NCBI RefSeq assembly: GCF_006496635.1
Contig: NZ_CP022958.1
Span: 1,922,001-1,986,000, forward strand
Direction of reading: 5' to 3'
DNA length: 64,000 bases
Origin: Azoarcus sp. DD4
GTDB lineage: Bacteria; Pseudomonadota; Gammaproteobacteria; Burkholderiales; Rhodocyclaceae
Below are positions 25,731-34,912 of this stretch, one piece after another. The notes beneath the pieces are model-generated. The model was not told the origin of the DNA. It worked only from the letters and a program-made list of their open reading frames with translations, and ran no database searches. The translations under genes were made by a program, and so were the position numbers. Each line of letters begins with the position of its first letter. Within the stretch, counting starts at the first letter, position 1.

Positions 25731-26153
25731 ATGAATTTCAGGCGGGGCGCCCGTAGCGAGGAGCCGGAGATCAACCTGATCCCGTTCATCGACGTGTTGC
25801 TGGTCATCGTGATCTTCCTGATGCTGACCACCACCTTCTCCAAGGTGTCCGGGCTGGAAATCAACCTGCCGACCTCCGCGACGGAAAGCAGCGACACCGT
25901 TCCCAACGAGATCGCGGTGGCAGTGACCGCCGCGGGCGACGTGCTGGTCAATCGCCAGCCGGTCGGCGGCAAAGGCATAGACGCGATCGCGGCGGCGCTC
26001 GGCAAAGCCATGCCGGGCAGCGGTGCAGAACCCGTCGTGGTCGTCAGCGCGGATGCCAAGACTGCCCACCAGAGCGTGGTCGATGTCATGCAGGCCGCGC
26101 AGCGGGCGGGGCTCGCCCACATCACCTTCGCCACCCAGACGCCGGCGAACTGA
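25731..26153 (+). CDS. exbD: ExbD/TolR-family protein
   Basis: This is the partner of the preceding ExbB. A short cytoplasmic N-terminus (EEPEINLIPFIDV) leads into one membrane helix (about 17-37) that carries the proton-translocating Asp in PFIDVLLVI; a periplasmic domain follows. The 140-aa length is typical. Of two in-frame ATGs (25725 and 25731) the second fits the GAGGG ribosome site better and gives the usual MNFRRG start. lpxK begins 10 bp after the stop. Confidence 0.9.
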   Translation: MNFRRGARSEEPEINLIPFIDVLLVIVIFLMLTTTFSKVSGLEINLPTSATESSDTVPNEIAVAVTAAGDVLVNRQPVGGKGIDAIAAALGKAMPGSGAEPVVVVSADAKTAHQSVVDVMQAAQRAGLAHITFATQTPAN

Positions 26154-26163
26154 GGCAGCGACG

Positions 26164-27189
26164 ATGGCCGAGCGCGGGCAGATGCCCTCCGCCCCGGCGT
26201 TCTGGCGCGAACGTGGCGCGCGCGCTTGGCTGCTGTTCCCGGTTTCCCTGCTGTTCGGCCTGCTTGCCGGGCTGCGACGCGGGTTCTATCGGATCGGCCT
26301 GTTGCGCGCGGTACGCTTGCCGGTGCCGGTCATCGTCGTCGGCAACATCGCCGTCGGCGGCAGCGGCAAGACCCCCACGGTCGATTGGCTGGTCGCGCGG
26401 TTGAAAGCGTCAGGCTGGCAGCCCGGCGTTGTCAGCCGGGGCCATGGCGGTACGGTGGACGAGTTCGCCTCGGTGCCGGCGGACGGCGATCCCGCGGTGT
26501 TCGGCGACGAGCCTGTGCTGCTTGCCCGCCTCACCGGCTGCCCGGTCTTCGTCGGCCGCGACCGTCCGCGGGTGGCACGGGCCCTGCTGGACCGGCATCC
26601 CGAGTGTGACGTCATCGTCTCCGACGACGGCATGCAGCATTACCGGCTGGCACGCGATGTCGAAGTGGCGGTGGTCGATCCGGCCACGCTCGGCAATCGC
26701 TGGCTGCTGCCGGCCGGCCCCTTGCGCGAACCGGTGTCCCGGTTGAAGGCGGTCGATGTCGTGCTGCTCCACGGCGACGCTCGTTCGGCACGGGGTGCCG
26801 TCTGGCCGGCACCGACCTTTGCCATGCATTTGTCCGGCAGCCTGTTCAGGAGGCTCGCCACGCCGGCCGACCGCTGTGACGCTGCGGCCTTCGTCGGTCG
26901 CCGCGTGCATGCGATCGCCGGGATAGGCCGGCCCGAACGCTTTTTCGATCAGCTCATGGCCATGGGGCTGGACGTGGTGCCGCATCCCTTCCCCGATCAT
27001 CACCGTTTCACGGCGGCCGACCTCGATTTCGCGCCCGGAGAACCGAAGCTGATGACCAGCAAGGATGCGGTAAAATGCGCGCCTTTCGCGCCGGCCGACA
27101 CCTGGGAGTTCCCGGTGCAGGCCGAAATCGGTTCGGGTGCCGCCGAACGCATCCTGGAGAAACTGAACAATGGACGCCCGCCTGCTTGA
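26164..27189 (+). CDS. lpxK: tetraacyldisaccharide 4'-kinase LpxK
   Basis: LpxK phosphorylates the 4' position of the lipid A precursor at the inner membrane. The 341-aa product has an N-terminal hydrophobic anchor (about 20-40) and a Walker A loop (IAVGGSGKTPT, about 62-72). DDGMQHYRL and PAGPLREP are conserved family motifs. The tail overlaps the Trm112-like gene by 20 bp, so the two are translationally linked. The operon combines lipid A and Kdo synthesis (kdsB) with ExbBD. Confidence 0.95.
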   Translation: MAERGQMPSAPAFWRERGARAWLLFPVSLLFGLLAGLRRGFYRIGLLRAVRLPVPVIVVGNIAVGGSGKTPTVDWLVARLKASGWQPGVVSRGHGGTVDEFASVPADGDPAVFGDEPVLLARLTGCPVFVGRDRPRVARALLDRHPECDVIVSDDGMQHYRLARDVEVAVVDPATLGNRWLLPAGPLREPVSRLKAVDVVLLHGDARSARGAVWPAPTFAMHLSGSLFRRLATPADRCDAAAFVGRRVHAIAGIGRPERFFDQLMAMGLDVVPHPFPDHHRFTAADLDFAPGEPKLMTSKDAVKCAPFAPADTWEFPVQAEIGSGAAERILEKLNNGRPPA

Positions 27190-27358
27190 AATTCTCGTCT
27201 GCCCGATCTGCAAGGGGCCGCTGGATTACCTGAAGGACAAGCGCGAACTGGTGTGCAAGGCCGACCGCCTGGCCTTCCCGATTCGTGACGGCATCCCGGT
27301 GATGCTGGAAGAAGAGGCGCGCACCATGAGCGCTGAAGAAGTGGATGCCCTGCGCTGA
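27170..27358 (+). CDS. Trm112/YcaR-family small protein
   Basis: This 62-aa protein has the Trm112-like zinc-ribbon plan: LLEILVCPICKGPL with a CPIC knuckle near residues 11-14 and one further Cys about 15 residues later, then FPIRDGIPVML. Only three of the usual four Cys are visible, as in several bacterial YcaR proteins. Members of this family assist methyltransferases or are of unknown role; YcaR genes habitually sit between lpxK and kdsB, as here. The start lies within the lpxK 3' end. Confidence 0.9.
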   Translation: MDARLLEILVCPICKGPLDYLKDKRELVCKADRLAFPIRDGIPVMLEEEARTMSAEEVDALR

Positions 27359-27371
27359 CGCGCACGCCGTC

Positions 27372-28151
27372 ATGGGCAAGGGGTTTCGCATTGTCATCCC
27401 GGCGCGCTTCGCCTCCAGCCGCCTGCCGGGCAAGCCGCTCGCCGACATTGCCGGCAAGCCGATGATCGTTCGTGTGCTGGAGCAGGCCTGCGCTGCCGGC
27501 GCGGACGAGGTCTGGGTCGCAACCGATCACGACGGCGTGCGCGAGGCGGTCGAGGCGGCCGGCGGGCGGGTCGTGATGACCCGGTCCGACCATCCTAGCG
27601 GTACCGATCGCCTTGCCGAAGTGGCTGGCCTGCTGGGGTGGCGGGACGAGGACATCGTGGTCAACGTGCAGGGCGACGAGCCGCTGATCGACGTCAGCAT
27701 CATCACCGCGGTGGCACAAGAGCTGGCCGACGATCCGGAGGCCGCGATCGCCACCGCGGCGCACCCGATCCACGACGCGGGCGATGTCTTCAATCCCAAC
27801 GTGGTCAAGGTGGTGTGCGACGCCAGGCGCCGCGCGCTGTACTTTTCGCGCGCGCCGATTCCCTGGGCACGCGACGCCTGGGCCGATGCGGGCGGCCGTG
27901 TAGCGATTCCGTCCGGCATGCCGGTGCTGCGCCACGTCGGGCTCTATGCATACCGCGTCAGCTTCCTGCGGCGCTATGCGGAGCTGACGCCGGCGCCGAT
28001 CGAGCAGTGGGAGGCGCTGGAGCAGTTGCGCGCGATGTGGCACGGCTACCGCATCCGGGTGCTCAGCCTCGATGCGGCACCGGCAGCCGGTGTGGATACG
28101 CCGGAAGATCTGGAGCGGGTGCGGGCCGTTTTCACCGCGATGGCGGGCTGA
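27372..28151 (+). CDS. kdsB: 3-deoxy-manno-octulosonate cytidylyltransferase KdsB
   Basis: KdsB activates Kdo as CMP-Kdo for lipopolysaccharide inner-core synthesis. The 259-aa product shows IPARFASSRLPGKPL (nucleotide-binding loop), DHPSGTDRLAE, VNVQGDEPLI and GLYAYRVSFL, all conserved in KdsB, and the length is normal. ATG 27372 lies 13 bp after the Trm112-like gene; an upstream in-frame start inside that gene is unlikely. Confidence 0.95.
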   Translation: MGKGFRIVIPARFASSRLPGKPLADIAGKPMIVRVLEQACAAGADEVWVATDHDGVREAVEAAGGRVVMTRSDHPSGTDRLAEVAGLLGWRDEDIVVNVQGDEPLIDVSIITAVAQELADDPEAAIATAAHPIHDAGDVFNPNVVKVVCDARRRALYFSRAPIPWARDAWADAGGRVAIPSGMPVLRHVGLYAYRVSFLRRYAELTPAPIEQWEALEQLRAMWHGYRIRVLSLDAAPAAGVDTPEDLERVRAVFTAMAG

Positions 28152-28284
28152 GCCGGCGGTGCCTGTCGCAAAGCCGACATCGGGTAGTCCATTGTTTGAC
28201 CACACCCGGCGACTCGGTTAAGTTTCGGCCTTTTAGTTCATAAAGTCAGGCCGCGCAGTAACGGCCGAAATATCGGGAGGGTGT

Positions 28285-28938
28285 ATGCGACTGATTCTGT
28301 TGGGACCGCCGGGAGCGGGCAAGGGCACGCAAGCGAACTTCATCAAGGAGAAATTCGGCATTCCGCAGATCTCCACCGGTGACATGCTGCGCGCCGCGGT
28401 CAAGGCCGGCACGCCGCTGGGTATCGAGGCGAAGAAGGTGATGGATGCCGGCGGCCTGGTTTCCGACGAAATCATCATCGGCCTGGTGAAGGATCGCCTG
28501 CAGCAGGACGATTGCAAGTCCGGCTACATGTTCGACGGCTTCCCGCGCACCATTCCGCAGGCCGACGCGATGAAGGATGCCGGTGTGCCGATCGACTTCG
28601 TGCTCGAGATCGACGTGCCCGACAGCGAGATCGTCGAGCGCATGAGCGGCCGCCGTGCCCACCTCTCTTCGGGCCGTACCTACCACGTCAAGTACAACCC
28701 GCCCAAGATCGAAGGCAAGGACGATGTCACCGGTGAAGACCTGGTGCAGCGCGACGACGACAAGGAAGAAACCGTCAAGAAGCGCCTCGACGTCTATCAC
28801 GCCCAGACCAAGCCGCTGGTCGAGTACTACAGCAGCTGGGCTGCGTCCGGCGACGCCAAGGCGCCCAAGGTGCGCAAGATCTCCGGCCTCGGTGCGGTCG
28901 ACGCGATCACCGCACGCGCCTTCGACGCCCTCAAGTAA
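28285..28938 (+). CDS. adk: adenylate kinase
   Basis: Adenylate kinase interconverts ATP + AMP and 2 ADP. The 217-aa long-form enzyme has the P-loop GPPGAGKGTQ (residues 7-16), the AMP-binding STGDMLRAAV and the FDGFPRT motif (near 84). Its LID domain (about 122-159) lacks the four-Cys zinc cluster, as in most Gram-negative forms. GGGAGG lies 5 bases before the ATG. The 133-bp gap after kdsB holds an imperfect dyad (CGGCC...GGCCG near 28226) but no convincing promoter. Confidence 0.97.
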   Translation: MRLILLGPPGAGKGTQANFIKEKFGIPQISTGDMLRAAVKAGTPLGIEAKKVMDAGGLVSDEIIIGLVKDRLQQDDCKSGYMFDGFPRTIPQADAMKDAGVPIDFVLEIDVPDSEIVERMSGRRAHLSSGRTYHVKYNPPKIEGKDDVTGEDLVQRDDDKEETVKKRLDVYHAQTKPLVEYYSSWAASGDAKAPKVRKISGLGAVDAITARAFDALK

Positions 28939-28955
28939 GCAGCGCGCGTTTTTTT
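28914..28955 (+). terminator. weak possible terminator at the adk 3' end
   Basis: ACGCGC inside the last adk codons can pair with GCGCGT just before a run of seven T after the stop. The 24-base loop makes this a poor hairpin, so it is only a candidate. Confidence 0.28.
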
Positions 28956-28980
28956 GTCGCCGGGCCACCCCAAGACAGAA

Positions 28981-29028
28981 AACGCCCCCTCGGGGGGCAG
29001 CGCCGCCATGTAGTGGCAAGCGTGGCAG
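28981..29028. repeat. possible REP-like intergenic element after adk
   Basis: A CGCCCCC-TC-GGGGGG dyad followed by CAGCG and a second GTGGCAAGCGTGGCAG segment resembles the short palindromic elements common after genes in betaproteobacteria. I recognise only this copy here, so the assignment rests on appearance. Confidence 0.25.
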
Positions 29029-29116
29029 TCGTTTTTCGCGCTCAGAACGCGGTCGGTGCCGAACCCGGTGCCGGCCGCGTTTGTCTTTGCAGGTATGAAG
29101 CGGCCTTCGTGCCGCC

Positions 29117-30409
29117 ATGTCGAATCGCCGCACACCGATACCGATGACTTCCAACGCCGCTTTCAATCTTCTCTACGCGCAATCGGGCGGTGTCACTGCC
29201 GTCATCAATGCCACCGCTGCAGGCGTGATCGAGGCTGCGCGCGAGCACCCGGACGAGATCGGTACCGTGCTGGCCGCCCGCCACGGCATCCTCGGCGTAC
29301 TCGATGAGAACCTGTTCGATACCGCGGCCCTGTCCGCCGACGAACTGGCACGGCTGGCACGCACGCCGGGCGGGGCCTTTGGCTCCTGCCGCTTCGATCT
29401 CGATCCGATGGAGCGCAATCCCGCCCAGTACGACCGCCTGTTTGCGGTGTTTGCCGCGCATCGCATCGGTGCTTTCCTTTACAACGGCGGCAACGGTTCG
29501 ATGGACACGGTGGCGCGCCTGTCCGCGGCGGCGCGCGCGCGCGGCTACCCCTTGCGCTGCATCGGCGTGCCCAAGACGGTGGACAACGATCTGGAAGGCA
29601 CCGACTGTTCACCCGGTTTCGGTTCGGCGGCAAAGTACCTTACCACCTCCATGCTCGAATCCGGCCTGGATCTGGCCGCGATGTCCAGCCGTCGCGGCCG
29701 CGTCTTCGTCATGGAGGTGATGGGGCGCAATGCGGGCTGGCTGGCTGCGGCTACCGCGCTTGCCGCGCGTGGCGAGGACGAGCCGCCGCACATCGTGCTG
29801 CTTCCCGAGGTGCCGTTCGACGAGGCCACCTTCCTCGCGCGGGTGCAGGCTGTGGTGGAGCGCCTGGGCTACTGCGCGGTGACCGTGGCCGAGGGCATAC
29901 GCCGCGCCGACGGCAGCCTGGTGATGGAGCAGTCGCATGATGCGCTCGGCCATGTCCAACTCGGCGGCGCCGGCCAGTGCATTGCCCGGCTGGTCGAAGC
30001 GAGGCTGGCTTACAAGCACCACTGGGCGATTCCCGATTACCTGCAGCGCGCGGCCGGACACTGGCGTTCGGCCACTGACGTGGCACAGGCGAAGGCGGTG
30101 GGGCGGGCCGGGGTGATGTACGCGCTGGCCGGTCTCGATGGCGTGATGCCCGGCATCCGGCGGCTGGCCGACCAGCCTTACCGCTGGGACGTGCAGCCGA
30201 TCGATGTGGCAGAGGTGGCCAATCTGGAGCGGCGCGTGCCGGCACGTTTCATCCGCGCGGACGGCCTGCATGTCACCGCGGAGGCCAAGGCCTATCTCGC
30301 ACCGCTGCTCGAAGGTGAAGTCGAGGTGGAGACGCGCGCGGGCCTGCCGGACTACCTGCGTCTGGCCTGGACTTCGCTGCCCCGGCAGCTGCCGGCCTGG
30401 ACCGGCTGA
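29117..30409 (+). CDS. 6-phosphofructokinase, PPi-dependent type likely
   Basis: The enzyme phosphorylates fructose-6-phosphate. The 430-aa product has LLYAQSGGVTAVINA (phosphoryl donor loop), NGGNGSMDT, GVPKTVDNDLEGTD (catalytic Asp) and MEVMGRNAGWLA. Lys in PKTVDND is the residue usually found in PPi-dependent enzymes. The Gly in GGNGS is instead the ATP-type residue, and the Asn replaces the usual Asp. The donor is therefore probable PPi but not certain. An internal ATG at 29144 would give 421 aa and start closer to the conserved core; neither start has a clear ribosome site. Confidence 0.85.
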   Translation: MSNRRTPIPMTSNAAFNLLYAQSGGVTAVINATAAGVIEAAREHPDEIGTVLAARHGILGVLDENLFDTAALSADELARLARTPGGAFGSCRFDLDPMERNPAQYDRLFAVFAAHRIGAFLYNGGNGSMDTVARLSAAARARGYPLRCIGVPKTVDNDLEGTDCSPGFGSAAKYLTTSMLESGLDLAAMSSRRGRVFVMEVMGRNAGWLAAATALAARGEDEPPHIVLLPEVPFDEATFLARVQAVVERLGYCAVTVAEGIRRADGSLVMEQSHDALGHVQLGGAGQCIARLVEARLAYKHHWAIPDYLQRAAGHWRSATDVAQAKAVGRAGVMYALAGLDGVMPGIRRLADQPYRWDVQPIDVAEVANLERRVPARFIRADGLHVTAEAKAYLAPLLEGEVEVETRAGLPDYLRLAWTSLPRQLPAWTG

Positions 30410-30417
30410 ACTGCGGC

Positions 30418-32157
30418 ATGTCGATGCGCGCCTTCGGCCGGCTGGCGTTCGCGGCCCTGTGCGCGGGCGCCTGGGGGGCGCATGCCGCCGGGTTGCCGCC
30501 GCAGCCGGAAGGTGCGACCGGATTCGAGGCCAGGCCGGCGGTCCGTGCGCCGCGCGCGATGGTCGTCACGGCCAACCCGCACGCCACCGATGCCGCCGTC
30601 GCCGTACTGGCCGAAGGCGGCAGCGCGGTCGATGCGGTGATCGCGGCAGCCTTGGTGCTGAACGTGGTCGAACCGCAGTCCGCCGGCTTGGGTGGTGGCG
30701 GTTTCCTGCTGAATTTCGATGCCGCATCGCGTCGCATCAGCGCCTGGGATGGCCGCGAGACGGCACCGGCTGAAGTCGACGAACGCTGGTTCCTGCGCCC
30801 GGACGGACAAGCCATGGGCTTCTTCGACGCCGTGGTCGGGGGGCGTGCGGTCGGCGTGCCCGGCTTGCCGAAACTGCTCGGCGAGGTGCATCGACGGCAT
30901 GGCCGGCTGCCTTGGCGGCGGCTGTTCGAGGCCGCCATCCGGCTGGCGGGCGAGGGCTTTCCGGTCTCCCCCCGGCTGCATGCCCTGATCGCGCGCGATC
31001 CCTTCCTGGCGAGCGATGCCGAGGCGCGGGAGCGCTTTTACGATGCGCATGGCAGGCCGCTCGCGGTCGGCGCGACGTTGCGCAATCCGCCGCTTGCCGA
31101 ACTGCTCCACATGGTCGCGGAGCAAGGCGCCGACGTCTTCTACCGTGGCGGGATCGCGCGCGACATCGTCGCCGCAGTCCGGCGCGAGCCGGCCGCCGGC
31201 AAGCTGGCGGAAACGGATCTTGCCGGATATAGGGTGATCGAGCGGCGCCCCCTGTGCGGCGCCTATCGCCACTGGACGGTATGCGGCATGCCGCCGCCGA
31301 GCGCCGGTGGCGCCAGCGTGCTGGCCCTGCTCGGCATGCTGGAGCGCTTCGACCTGCCGGCGCTCGATCCGGATTCCGCCTTTACCACACACTTGTTTGC
31401 CGAGGCGGGCCGCCTGGCCTATGCCGACCGCGATGCTTGGTACGGCGATCCGCCAGCCATGCCGCTGAGTCCGGCGCGGCTGCTGGATCGGCGCTATCTG
31501 ACCGCGCGCGCGGATGGCATCGCGCTGGATGCGAGCATGGGCTTTGCACAGCCGGGGGTGCCGGTGTCCGCGCCACCGGCGACGGCGGCGATAAGCCCCG
31601 AACTGCCGGCCACCACGCATGTTTCTGTGGTCGATGCGGACGGCAATGCGGTGGCGCTGACCGCGTCGATCGAGAACGCCTTCGGCAGCCGGCGCATGGT
31701 GCATGGCCTGCTGCTCAACAACCAGCTCACCGATTTTTCGTTCCGGCCGGAGGATGCACGCGGTAAGCATCCCAACCGTGTTGGCCCCGGCAAGCGGCCC
31801 TTGAGCTCGATGGCGCCTACCCTGGTGCTTGCACCGGACGGCCGATTGCATGCGGTGCTGGGGTCGCCCGGCGGCAGCGCCATCATCAACTACGTCGCGG
31901 CGACGCTGGTCGGCCTGCTCGCCTGGCAGTTGCCGCCGGACGCGGTGCTGGCACGCCCGCATGCCGGCAGCCGCAACGGGCCGACCGAGGTGGAGGACGG
32001 GCCTGCCGGACGCGAACTGGCCCGGCGCCTGGGGCTCTTCGGCCACGAAACGGTGCTGCGCGAACTGACCAGCGGTACCAGCCTGATCGTGCGCGAAGGC
32101 GATGCCTGGGTGGGCGCAGCCGATCCGCGCCGCGAGGGCAAGGCGGCGGGTTACTGA
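30418..32157 (+). CDS. ggt: gamma-glutamyltransferase
   Basis: The enzyme hydrolyses or transfers the gamma-glutamyl group of glutathione in the periplasm. The 579-aa precursor has an N-terminal signal peptide (residues 1 to about 23, ending AHA). Autoprocessing is expected at the Thr in ELPATTHVSVVD (about residue 401), which becomes the catalytic N-terminus of the small subunit. GNAVALTASIENAFG and PLSSMAPT are conserved small-subunit motifs, GLGGGGFLL a large-subunit one. It starts 8 bp after the kinase gene. Its stop overlaps by 7 bp that of the convergent GGDEF-EAL gene. Confidence 0.93.
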   Translation: MSMRAFGRLAFAALCAGAWGAHAAGLPPQPEGATGFEARPAVRAPRAMVVTANPHATDAAVAVLAEGGSAVDAVIAAALVLNVVEPQSAGLGGGGFLLNFDAASRRISAWDGRETAPAEVDERWFLRPDGQAMGFFDAVVGGRAVGVPGLPKLLGEVHRRHGRLPWRRLFEAAIRLAGEGFPVSPRLHALIARDPFLASDAEARERFYDAHGRPLAVGATLRNPPLAELLHMVAEQGADVFYRGGIARDIVAAVRREPAAGKLAETDLAGYRVIERRPLCGAYRHWTVCGMPPPSAGGASVLALLGMLERFDLPALDPDSAFTTHLFAEAGRLAYADRDAWYGDPPAMPLSPARLLDRRYLTARADGIALDASMGFAQPGVPVSAPPATAAISPELPATTHVSVVDADGNAVALTASIENAFGSRRMVHGLLLNNQLTDFSFRPEDARGKHPNRVGPGKRPLSSMAPTLVLAPDGRLHAVLGSPGGSAIINYVAATLVGLLAWQLPPDAVLARPHAGSRNGPTEVEDGPAGRELARRLGLFGHETVLRELTSGTSLIVREGDAWVGAADPRREGKAAGY

Positions 32158-34733
32158 ATCGTCACCACCCCGCGGCCGGGTGCGGCAGCCGCGGGGCGGT
32201 GCGCCGCGATCTGACGGTCCGGCCGGCCGATGTGGTAGCCCTGCGCGTAGTCGATGCCGAAGTCGTGCAGCATGTCGAGCACCTCGGCCGACTCCACGAA
32301 CTCGGCGATCACCTGGATGTTGAGCGCGCGCGACAGCTCGGTGATGCTCTGCACGAAGATCTGGTCGCGTTCGCTGTTGATCATGTTGGCGATGAAGTCG
32401 CCTTCGATCTTGAGGAAGTCGAAGGGGAAGCGGCGCAGGTAGTGGAAAGACGAGAAGCCGGATCCGAAGTCGTCGATCGCCAGCCGGAAGCCCTCGGCCT
32501 TGAGGTCGCAGATGAAGCGTTCCAGCAGCGACAGGTTCTTCACCGTGTCGCGTTCGGTGATCTCGAACACGATGCGCTCGGGGGCGATGCCGGAGGCGGC
32601 GACGATGGTGCGTAGCGTGCGGGCGAATTCCGCCAGCACCAGCGCGCGCGGCGACAGGTTGAAGAAGATGTGGCCGTCGAAGTCGCTCTCGCGCACCCTG
32701 GCGAGGGCCGCTTCGATGACGATGGCGTCCAGACGGTGGATCACGCCCATCTTCTCGGCGATCTCGATGAACTGGTCGGCGCGCAGCAACTGGCCGTTCA
32801 CCTCCAGCCGCGACAGCACTTCCACCGCCGCGATGCGGCCGTCCTCCACCCGCATGATGGGCTGGAAGAAGGGGATGATGCGGCGCTCGTTGACGGCGTT
32901 GAGCACCGCCAGGCTCATCTCGGAGACGTCGCGGAACACCGCCATCACGTCCTCCTCGGTCGGCACCACCACCCGTTCCTTACCCTCGGCCTTGGCGCGG
33001 TACATCATGTTGTCGGCGAAGAGGAAGAGATCCTTGCCGGCGGTGGCGTGGTCGGGATAGACCGCCAGGCCGATCGACACCGTGCCCCGGATCGGATCGT
33101 TGTCCGGCACGTCGAGGGCGATGTCGCGGGTCACGTCCAGCACCCGGCGTGCGATCGCATGGCCTTGTTCCAGCTCGGTTTCGGGCAGGATCACGACGAA
33201 CTCGTCGCCGCCGTAGCGGGCCAGGATGTCACCGCCGCGCAGCGCGCCCTGCATGCTGCGCGCGAACTGCTGGAGGAAGCGGTCGCCGGTGGCGTGGCCG
33301 TAGTGGTCGTTGATCAGCTTGAAGTTGTCGAGGTCGATCAGCAGCAGGGTGGCGCGGCTGTCGTGGCGCCGGCTGCGGTCGATCTCGTAGTCGAGCAGTT
33401 CCCAGAACACGCGCTGGTTGTAGAGGTCGGTGAGCGGATCGCGAGTGGCGTAGTACTCGAGGTCGCGGGTGTATTTGTGGATGGCCTTGATCGAGCCGAC
33501 CACGTTCAGCAGGGTCGACAGGATGGAGTCGAGCACCAGGTTGTGGGTCTGGTCCACCGCGCCGGCCGACTGCACGCCGATGCCGACGATGCTGCCGATC
33601 TTGGGGCGGTCGACGAAGAAGGACTTCACCCGCAGCGTCAGCGCCACCGCATCCACCGGCTCGGTTGCCGGCTTTGCCGGATAGTGGTGATGGATGTTGA
33701 GCAGGGCGGGATCGGAGAAGCGCGGGTCGTCGCGCAGGGTGTCGCGCACCACGCCCTCGATCTGCGCGCGGGTCGCGGCGCCCGGCTGCACATGCCAGAA
33801 GATCTCGACGTCGAAGAGTTCGTCGTCGATCTGGAACACCGAGAACAGCACATGGGCGTCGATGATGGTGTTGATGTCCTCCAGCAGCCTGCCGACATAG
33901 GCGCGCCAGTCGCGGATCACTTCCGAGGTGATGACGAATTTCTCGAGCAGGCCGATCTCGAACAGCAGGATGTCCTTGTCCACCGCGATGGTGCGCAGCC
34001 GGCCGGCAAGCCCGCCGATGGCCTCGTGCACCCGCTCGATCTCGCTGAAGCTGTGGCGGTGCTTGCCGGGAGTGAGGTGGCGCAGGTCCGACACCTTGTT
34101 GATCGAATCGAGGCTGCGTTCGACCTCGCTGACGCTGCGCGAGATCAGGCGGCCGACCCACCACACCGCGGTGCCGGCGAGCAGCAGGCCCAGCAGCAGG
34201 CTGGGCAGGGCGCTCAGATAGAAGGCCGAGCGCGCATGCTGCAGCACCTGGGCATAGGGCTGGCTGACCTCGATCGCGCCCAGCACCTCGCCCACGCCGG
34301 CGTTGTCGTGGCAGCCGAGGCAGCGCGCCTCGGCCTTCAGCGGAATCGCACTGCGGAACACGCCGTCTGCCAGCCGGTCGGCGGCTTCGCCGTGGCGCAG
34401 GGCGGCATCCACCAGCGCGTCGGGAACAGGCTGGGCGATGCTGCCGTAGCGGGCCTCGACCGCGGCGCCGCGGTAGATCGCCACCTTCAGGCCGGATTCG
34501 CTGCTGCCGGCGTGGATGCCGTCGAGAAAGCGTTCGGCCTGCGCGCGCGTCCAGCCCTGGCTCATGATCCCGTACATCGCCGCAAAGCTGACGCGGGCGG
34601 CTTCGCGCGCCTGATCGCGGGCGTGGGTGCTGAAGGCCTGTTCGAACGCCGAGCTGATCGCCCACCAGCTGCCACCGGCAAAGATGATGCCGACGGCGGC
34701 CGACGTGGCAATGATGAAGGCCTTGAGGTTCAT
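32151..34733 (-). CDS. GGDEF-EAL protein with periplasmic haem-c (CXXCH) sensor
   Basis: This 860-aa c-di-GMP enzyme has a membrane helix (about 7-29), a periplasmic domain of about 140 residues with CLGCH at 138-142, and a second helix (about 171-195). A HAMP-like linker, a long GAF-like region (about 255-415), GGDEF (about 425-595) and EAL (about 615-845) follow. The sensor resembles the Tll0287/DUF3365 type; CXXCH suggests covalent haem and thus redox, NO or O2 sensing (inference). GGDEF (508-512) is intact, with RGGD as an inhibitory I-site five residues upstream. EAL reads EVLSR, but N, E, DDFGSG, K and the last E remain, so both activities are possible. Confidence 0.92.
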   Translation of the reverse strand: MNLKAFIIATSAAVGIIFAGGSWWAISSAFEQAFSTHARDQAREAARVSFAAMYGIMSQGWTRAQAERFLDGIHAGSSESGLKVAIYRGAAVEARYGSIAQPVPDALVDAALRHGEAADRLADGVFRSAIPLKAEARCLGCHDNAGVGEVLGAIEVSQPYAQVLQHARSAFYLSALPSLLLGLLLAGTAVWWVGRLISRSVSEVERSLDSINKVSDLRHLTPGKHRHSFSEIERVHEAIGGLAGRLRTIAVDKDILLFEIGLLEKFVITSEVIRDWRAYVGRLLEDINTIIDAHVLFSVFQIDDELFDVEIFWHVQPGAATRAQIEGVVRDTLRDDPRFSDPALLNIHHHYPAKPATEPVDAVALTLRVKSFFVDRPKIGSIVGIGVQSAGAVDQTHNLVLDSILSTLLNVVGSIKAIHKYTRDLEYYATRDPLTDLYNQRVFWELLDYEIDRSRRHDSRATLLLIDLDNFKLINDHYGHATGDRFLQQFARSMQGALRGGDILARYGGDEFVVILPETELEQGHAIARRVLDVTRDIALDVPDNDPIRGTVSIGLAVYPDHATAGKDLFLFADNMMYRAKAEGKERVVVPTEEDVMAVFRDVSEMSLAVLNAVNERRIIPFFQPIMRVEDGRIAAVEVLSRLEVNGQLLRADQFIEIAEKMGVIHRLDAIVIEAALARVRESDFDGHIFFNLSPRALVLAEFARTLRTIVAASGIAPERIVFEITERDTVKNLSLLERFICDLKAEGFRLAIDDFGSGFSSFHYLRRFPFDFLKIEGDFIANMINSERDQIFVQSITELSRALNIQVIAEFVESAEVLDMLHDFGIDYAQGYHIGRPDRQIAAHRPAAAAPGRGVVTIQ

Positions 34734-34912
34734 GGTGGCGGAGGTGTCGGGGTAAACAGCCCGGAACGATACTGACTGCCCAATTTAGGCATTTGCGCTA
34801 GATCAAGAATCGACGGCGGGCGGGGCGCACAGGCCTTCGGCGGATGTGGCAGGTGTCACGGAGTCGTGGAGATTGCAGCCGTGCGACAGGGCAGGGGCGC
34901 CGGTGCCGGCGG

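Noticed and set aside
32670..34775. 701-codon + strand open frame antisense to the GGDEF-EAL gene
   Set aside because: Shadow of a high-GC coding region; GGDEF and CXXCH motifs lie on the - strand.
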